Shown: positions 59,994-64,000 of the stretch, piece by piece | How positions within the stretch are numbered: the stretch's first letter is position 1 | Layout: each line of letters opens with the position of its first letter | Origin: Brevibacillus sp. DP1.3A | GTDB taxonomy: Bacteria > Bacillota > Bacilli > Brevibacillales > Brevibacillaceae | DNA: 64,000 bases | NCBI RefSeq assembly: GCF_013284245.2 | Contig: NZ_CP085876.1 | Location: 6,537,296-6,601,295, forward strand | Direction of reading: 5' to 3' | The notes under the pieces: model-generated | The model's input: only the letters and a program-made list of their open reading frames with translations | The model's database searches: none | Told to the model about the DNA's origin: nothing | Translations under genes and position numbers: made by a program

Positions 59994-60608
59994 TTTCGGT
60001 GCAATCACGATATAACGATTTGGCTCGTCTCCTTCACTGAAGGTAACCACATCCGCTCTCTTTTGCAAGAAGGCGTGGATTACTTTCCGTTCAGCAGCAG
60101 ACATTGGTTCCAGACGTACATCCCGTTTGGTCGATAACGCTTTTTTCGCCACACGATCTGCGAGCTGCTCCAACGTTTCCTTGCGACGCAGCCTGTAATT
60201 TTCGGCATCCAGAGTGATGCGTACATGTTTGTCCGCATGGCGGTTCGCTACGACGTTTACGAGATACTGTAATGAATCAAGAGTTTGTCCCCTGCGGCCA
60301 ATAATGATTCCCAGATTGGTTCCCTGGATGTCAAACAGCATGCCCTCTTCATTTGTACGCGTCTCCACTTTGGCATTCACCTTCATGTTCGACAAAACGT
60401 CTTGAAGAAAGTCACGTCCCTGTGCAACCGGATCAAAGTGAAATTCTACTTGCACTTTAGCGTCCTTTGCCCCAATCAGTCCAAACAATCCTCTGCTTGG
60501 TTCCTCTAGAACTTGGATCGTTGCCCGCTCACGCGGCACTCCCAATTCCAGCAAAGCTTTTTGCACAGCATCGTCGATCGTTTTTGCCGTAGCTACCACC
60601 TTTTTCAC
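59979..60608 (-). CDS. jag: Jag (KhpB) RNA-binding protein
   Basis: The 209-residue protein has an N-terminal Jag domain (KKVVATAKTIDDAVQKALLELG), a KH domain (GIIIGRRGQTLDSLQYLVN) and a C-terminal R3H domain (RRKETLEQLADRVAKKA...ERKVIHAFLQ). It binds RNA and works with KhpA and YidC. Its GTG overlaps the yidC stop (GTGA), so the two are co-translated. Confidence 0.95.
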   Translation of the reverse strand: MKKVVATAKTIDDAVQKALLELGVPRERATIQVLEEPSRGLFGLIGAKDAKVQVEFHFDPVAQGRDFLQDVLSNMKVNAKVETRTNEEGMLFDIQGTNLGIIIGRRGQTLDSLQYLVNVVANRHADKHVRITLDAENYRLRRKETLEQLADRVAKKALSTKRDVRLEPMSAAERKVIHAFLQKRADVVTFSEGDEPNRYIVIAPKEASR

Positions 60609-61363
60609 TTGGAGGCTCCCCCCTTAGGAGTAGGCATATTCCCTTTATCACGATACAGGAAGTAAGTTTGTACAATAGTAAACAGGTTACCGTATACCCA
60701 GTACAGAGACAGCGCTGATGGCAATGTGACGGCAATCGCCAAAATCATCAGCGGCATCATGATGATCATCATTTGCATTTGTGGATTTCCTTGATTTGCT
60801 TGACCCATCATTTTGGACTGCAGGTACGTCGTAATCGCAGCAATGATTGGCAAGATGTAGTACGGGTCCTTTTGTCCCAATGTCAGCCACATGAACGTTT
60901 GCGAGTTAATCTCGGTCGTACGGATGATCGCATGGTAGAACGCGATCAAAATCGGCATTTGTACCAACATTGGCAAGCATCCAGCCAACGGATTGACACC
61001 GCTCTTCTGGAACATAGCCATTGTTTCCGCTTGCGCTTTTTGTGGATCATTTTTGTACTTTTCACGGATCTTTTGCATCTCCGGTTGAATCTCTTGCATT
61101 TTCTTGGAGCTCTTGATTTGCTTGACCATCAATGGAAGCACAATGATTCGAATGATGATCGTTGCAACCAGGATACCCAGACCGTAGTTGTTTCCGAGTA
61201 TCAATGCGCTCTCTTTAATTAGCCAGGACAGTGGATAGACAAAATACTTGTCCCAAATGCCGGTTGCGTCAGGGCCAATTGGTGCAGCAGCTTGGGGGTT
61301 ACAGCCCGACAAAACTAGAACCAGCATAGTCAGCATAAGAATGCTGAGTGTACGTCTACTCAA
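60605..61363 (-). CDS. yidC: Membrane protein insertase YidC/SpoIIIJ
   Basis: The 252-residue lipoprotein (LSGC, Cys21) inserts membrane proteins and is needed for SpoIIIA function in sporulation. Five membrane segments follow, with YGLGILVATIIIRIIVLPLMVKQ around the conserved Arg and the CLPMLVQMPILIAFYHAI hairpin. The start is TTG after AAAGGAGG; the longer frame upstream has no site. It is the partner of jag. Confidence 0.95.
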   Translation of the reverse strand: MSRRTLSILMLTMLVLVLSGCNPQAAAPIGPDATGIWDKYFVYPLSWLIKESALILGNNYGLGILVATIIIRIIVLPLMVKQIKSSKKMQEIQPEMQKIREKYKNDPQKAQAETMAMFQKSGVNPLAGCLPMLVQMPILIAFYHAIIRTTEINSQTFMWLTLGQKDPYYILPIIAAITTYLQSKMMGQANQGNPQMQMMIIMMPLMILAIAVTLPSALSLYWVYGNLFTIVQTYFLYRDKGNMPTPKGGASK

Positions 61364-61401
61364 GGGTGATCCTCCTTTTCCCCGCTTCAATTGAGGTAAT
61401 C

Positions 61402-61626
61402 TTATTTGTGCTGATCCGGGACTGGATCATACCCGCCCGGGTGGAACGGATGGCATCTCAAGATGCGACGAAGGGCCAACCAGCCTCCCCTCCACGCTCC
61501 AAATCGACGAATCGACTCGATGGCGTAGTGAGAACAGGTCGGCGCGAATCTGCATGAAGGTGGCTTATACGGAGAAATCATCAGTTGGTATCCCCGAATC
61601 AACCAAACCATGATCTTCACCATCAT
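61402..61626 (-). CDS. yidD: Membrane protein insertion efficiency factor YidD
   Basis: The 74-residue protein contains the YidD core: LIRGYQLMISPYKPPSCRFAPTCSHYAIESI and CHPFHPGGYDPVP. It aids YidC-dependent insertion. Its start may be either of two adjacent ATGs after GAGGGTG. It lies between rnpA and yidC, the usual place. Confidence 0.93.
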   Translation of the reverse strand: MMVKIMVWLIRGYQLMISPYKPPSCRFAPTCSHYAIESIRRFGAWRGGWLALRRILRCHPFHPGGYDPVPDQHK

Positions 61627-61630
61627 CGTT

Positions 61631-62011
61631 TCACCCTCTTTTTCCATCTCTTTTTCCATTATGTACGGGTGCCTGTTTGATCACTTTGGCTCGCTTCATC
61701 ACATGTAACAGAGATTGCTCAATGGCTTCAAGCGTCATCGCTTCCACACCCGGACGGGCGATGATGACGAGATCGAGACCGACTGGAATATCAGACTCCA
61801 TTCGAGCTACTGCTTCGCGTATAAGCCGCTTGACTCTATTGCGGACAACAGCATTGCCAATTTTTTTACTGACGGAAATTCCAGCGCGAAAAGCCGCTTG
61901 TCCCTCTTGCTTTGCTGAATACAAGACAAACTGCTTATTAGCAGCAGAACTTCCTCGTTGAAACACAGCTTGGAATTGCTCATTTTTTTTGAGCCGGTGT
62001 GAACGATGCAA
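61631..62011 (-). CDS. rnpA: Ribonuclease P protein component
   Basis: The 126-residue protein aids the RNA catalyst in 5' maturation of tRNA. Its RNA-binding motif KIGNAVVRNRVKRLIREAVAR (order as read) and RAGISVSKK are typical. The start is TTG (MHRSHRLKKNEQF) with AGGGG 9 bases upstream; a -10 TATAAT lies at 62041-62036 (minus strand). It is separated from rpmH by an inserted gene. Confidence 0.95.
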   Translation of the reverse strand: MHRSHRLKKNEQFQAVFQRGSSAANKQFVLYSAKQEGQAAFRAGISVSKKIGNAVVRNRVKRLIREAVARMESDIPVGLDLVIIARPGVEAMTLEAIEQSLLHVMKRAKVIKQAPVHNGKRDGKRG

Positions 62012-62151
62012 AGGTAAACAACCCCTAACATCACAATTATAGTAGAAAACGTACACAGCATCTACCAGTATATCCTTGTTTCGTCCACTTTTTTCCCTAA
62101 GTATACTCGGTTTAGAACAAAATCAAAAATTCAGCGAAAAAATATAGGCTA

Positions 62152-63120
62152 TCAGCCAATTTCTGCGATGATTTCTGCACTGGCATGGCGCAAGTCAGAG
62201 AGCAATTGATTATCCGCTTGGAAAAATCCCAATTTTGGAAGGGACAAAGCCAGCTTGGCAGGCAGATCCGCCCAATGATTCTCCAGCCATTCATCAGAAT
62301 CGACGCTATGATATAACCAGATCGCCTCTGAAAATAATAAAAACCCGGCCATATCAAGCTGATTTCTCTCCTGCAATCTCTGAACCTTCCTCTTTACTAA
62401 CCAATCATTTTCAGCCGCCAGCGCAAACCGGGTCCCCTCATTTATTGACCGTAGATGAGCCCGATAGTCCGTCAATAGCATGAGCGCATCCTGTACATCT
62501 TGATTACTCCGGTATGTCTCCTGAAAAAAGCCATCCATACCATCCGAACGAATTGCTTTTTGAACCAACTGATACAACTGTGCATCACTCAATGAATGCC
62601 CCTGGAAGACAGCACTCATTTGCAGCGCCCCGATCCATCCTGCCCATCCAGCCAAATAAGCGGAGTAAGGAAAGCCCTCCATTAAGGCAGCCTGCGCCTC
62701 CTCGTGGAAGGAATCTACCTCCGCTTTTGCCTGTGCAAACATTTTCGCTTTTCCAGCCGGGGAATCCATATAGGCACACATGTCATTCATCCAGGAAGTG
62801 AAACGATCCTCTGGGTCCAGAACAACCTTTGCTTCCTTTAAGTAACGCCATACCCACGGATTCTCGTATACTTCTTCATCTGTAGGAGCAGATTGGACCT
62901 GCAGTTGTATCACATGCCCTCTAAACAGGCGATTTTCACAGGAAGGATCACCTTCTTCCTCCACAAAGATGTGTAAATCGAGGTCGCTATATGCGTCCGC
63001 TTCTCCCCTCCCGACAGATCCACCAGCATAGGCACATACCAAGCTGGCTAGAGGCCATTCATCAAGAAACTCGCGTGCCAACGATACAAAAAAGTCGGTT
63101 ACGTCCTTGCTTTGTTCCAT
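62152..63120 (-). CDS. Nucleotidyltransferase-domain protein
   Basis: The 322-residue protein has an N-terminal nucleotidyltransferase fold with GGSVGRGEADAYSDLDLHIF (about 33-52), giving the GS...D-x-D metal motif. A large helical C-terminal domain with many Trp and Ala follows. It resembles aminoglycoside or small-substrate adenylyltransferases. No signal peptide is seen. It lies between rpmH and rnpA, usually adjacent genes, and the small hairpin at the end (GGCTGATAGCC, then TTTTTTC) may stop it. Confidence 0.75.
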   Translation of the reverse strand: MEQSKDVTDFFVSLAREFLDEWPLASLVCAYAGGSVGRGEADAYSDLDLHIFVEEEGDPSCENRLFRGHVIQLQVQSAPTDEEVYENPWVWRYLKEAKVVLDPEDRFTSWMNDMCAYMDSPAGKAKMFAQAKAEVDSFHEEAQAALMEGFPYSAYLAGWAGWIGALQMSAVFQGHSLSDAQLYQLVQKAIRSDGMDGFFQETYRSNQDVQDALMLLTDYRAHLRSINEGTRFALAAENDWLVKRKVQRLQERNQLDMAGFLLFSEAIWLYHSVDSDEWLENHWADLPAKLALSLPKLGFFQADNQLLSDLRHASAEIIAEIG

Positions 63121-63262
63121 CGGCCTCCTCCTGTCTCTTCAATAAATAGTAGGATTTTCGGTAGCTAGGTAACGATTATCCCTCAAAAGGTTTCCACATC
63201 GGAGAAAGCCTTCCTCTTTTTATAAGAACAAAGAATTTTCAGACACATATAGACAAACAAAA

Positions 63263-63284
63263 AGGCCACTGAAAGTGTGGCCTA
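63263..63284 (-). terminator. Terminator of rpmH
   Basis: AGGCCAC/GTGGCCT is followed on the minus strand by TTTTTG. The rpmH stop overlaps the stem. Confidence 0.85.
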
Positions 63285-63416
63285 AGCGGAAAGAACTTTT
63301 CTACCTCTTTGACGACGAGCAGCCAAAATTTTGCGGCCATTTTTCGTGCTCATGCGCTTACGGAATCCATGATCCTTTTTGCGCTTGCGGTTGTTAGGAT
63401 TGAAAGATGGTTTCAT
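63282..63416 (-). CDS. rpmH: 50S ribosomal protein L34
   Basis: The 44-residue basic protein (start MKPSFNPNNRKRKKDHGFRK, then MSTKNGRKILAARRQRGRK, end VLSA) is a normal L34. It is too short for many ORF searches. GGAGGTG lies upstream, with a near-consensus promoter at 63455-63483. It marks the left edge of oriC. Confidence 0.97.
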   Translation of the reverse strand: MKPSFNPNNRKRKKDHGFRKRMSTKNGRKILAARRQRGRKVLSA

Positions 63417-63454
63417 TACGTATACACCTCCGTCTTGCAAAGACATTCTTTTGC

Positions 63455-63483
63455 ATTATAAGAACATATGGCTAAAAAGTCAA
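63455..63483 (-). promoter_or_regulatory. Sigma-A promoter of rpmH
   Basis: On the minus strand TTGACT (63483-63478), 17 bp, TATAAT (63460-63455). Confidence 0.9.
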
Positions 63484-63540
63484 GTGACAGTGGAATTTCA
63501 TTACCAAGGCAAATATCCCCATAAAACTATTTCCCAGACC

Positions 63541-63878
63541 TGTGGATATCATTTTATCCACAAAAACAGGTTTCGACAAGTTTATCTACAGCTTGTACAC
63601 AAAATATAGGGATGTGAATATGTGGCGAGTACCAGAAGTTGTGTTTGTGGATAAGTATGAAAAAACCATTGATACCACGCTTTATATCTGTTATTATGTT
63701 TTTGTTTTGAAGCGTGAATAACTCCGATACGTAAATCGGTTTTTCCACAGGGTGTGGATAAGTTTGTGGACAGATTCTTTCCTATGTGTATGTCGTTACT
63801 CACAGGATTGAGGATAACCGTCTGCTTTTTTTCACTTCTACGAGCGGAATCCCTATATTTCGACTTTTTTTATCCACA
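63541..63878. promoter_or_regulatory. oriC: Origin region with DnaA boxes (oriC)
   Basis: Perfect DnaA boxes are TTATCCACA at 63554-63562 and 63870-63878 and TGTGGATAA at 63646-63654 and 63753-63761. Near matches are TGTGGATAT (63541), TTATCTACA (63582), TTTTCCACA (63741) and TTACTCACA (63795). The region is AT-rich and lies between rpmH and where dnaA should start, so it is the upstream (incC-like) part of oriC. The DUE and dnaA are likely outside the window. Confidence 0.9.
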
Positions 63879-64000
63879 GTCGCTTCAAACGGCTGTGTTG
63901 ACAATTAGGTCACAACATAGCAGATTTTTGCACTTTTTCTCGATCATTATGGATCGGTGCTTCATCAATTTTTCGGATGGTCCAGAGGGAGGGATTCTGG

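Overview
The window looks like the chromosome of a Brevibacillus-type, spore-forming Bacillota, read from just left of the replication origin. The evidence is the gene order rpmH-rnpA-yidD-yidC-jag-mnmE-mnmG-rsmG-noc-parA-parB, then ychF-rpsF-ssb-rpsR-yybS-gdpP-rplI-dnaB-purA, then walRKHIJ-htrA-(CxxH/CxxC)-rlmH. Other support comes from spore genes (yyaC, a YjcZ-type peptide), S-layer-style Ig domains, strong AGGAGG ribosome binding sites and many TTG starts. Nearly all housekeeping genes are on the minus strand and so point away from the origin. The right end (63.5-64.0 kb) carries a DnaA-box cluster that is very probably oriC; dnaA itself should lie just outside.

Layout: 0-7.1 kb holds a sulfite reductase operon (cysJ-cysI) and a large hybrid sensor kinase. 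7.1-17 kb is accessory: a decayed FAD oxidase, a YndJ-like membrane protein, two paralogous spore-coat-like proteins, a degraded gene with a duplicated terminator, several small unknown genes, and a Fur-box-controlled AraC regulator / siderophore-binding lipoprotein / cupin group. 17.07-21.84 kb looks like two tandem small cassettes at the 3' end of rlmH. Three direct repeats of the rlmH-end sequence (ending in ...EPYHK-stop) bound them, much like SCC elements of staphylococci, but no recombinase is present. 21.8-42 kb is the conserved core: rlmH, the HtrA protease, the essential WalRK system with its regulators, a LysM-G5-M23 peptidase, purA under a PurBox pair, replicative helicase, ribosomal proteins, c-di-AMP phosphodiesterase, SSB and YchF. 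42-50 kb contains an exported oligoendopeptidase F, a DnaA-box cluster far from oriC, a YjcZ peptide, an Ig-domain protein, an MscS channel, YyaC and a lipid kinase. 50-64 kb holds a cysteine-desulfurase-like enzyme, chromosome segregation genes (parA, parB, noc) with two parS sites, a MITE-like element, MgtC, tRNA-modification genes, the YidC/Jag membrane insertion module, rnpA, a nucleotidyltransferase lodged between rnpA and rpmH, rpmH and oriC.

The most interesting item is the set of SCC-like attachment repeats at rlmH. Next come the DnaA-box cluster at 44.6 kb, the gene interrupting rpmH-rnpA, and the decayed genes that mark 7-12 kb as a zone of turnover. All functional names come from reading the translations and motifs by eye; no database search was run.
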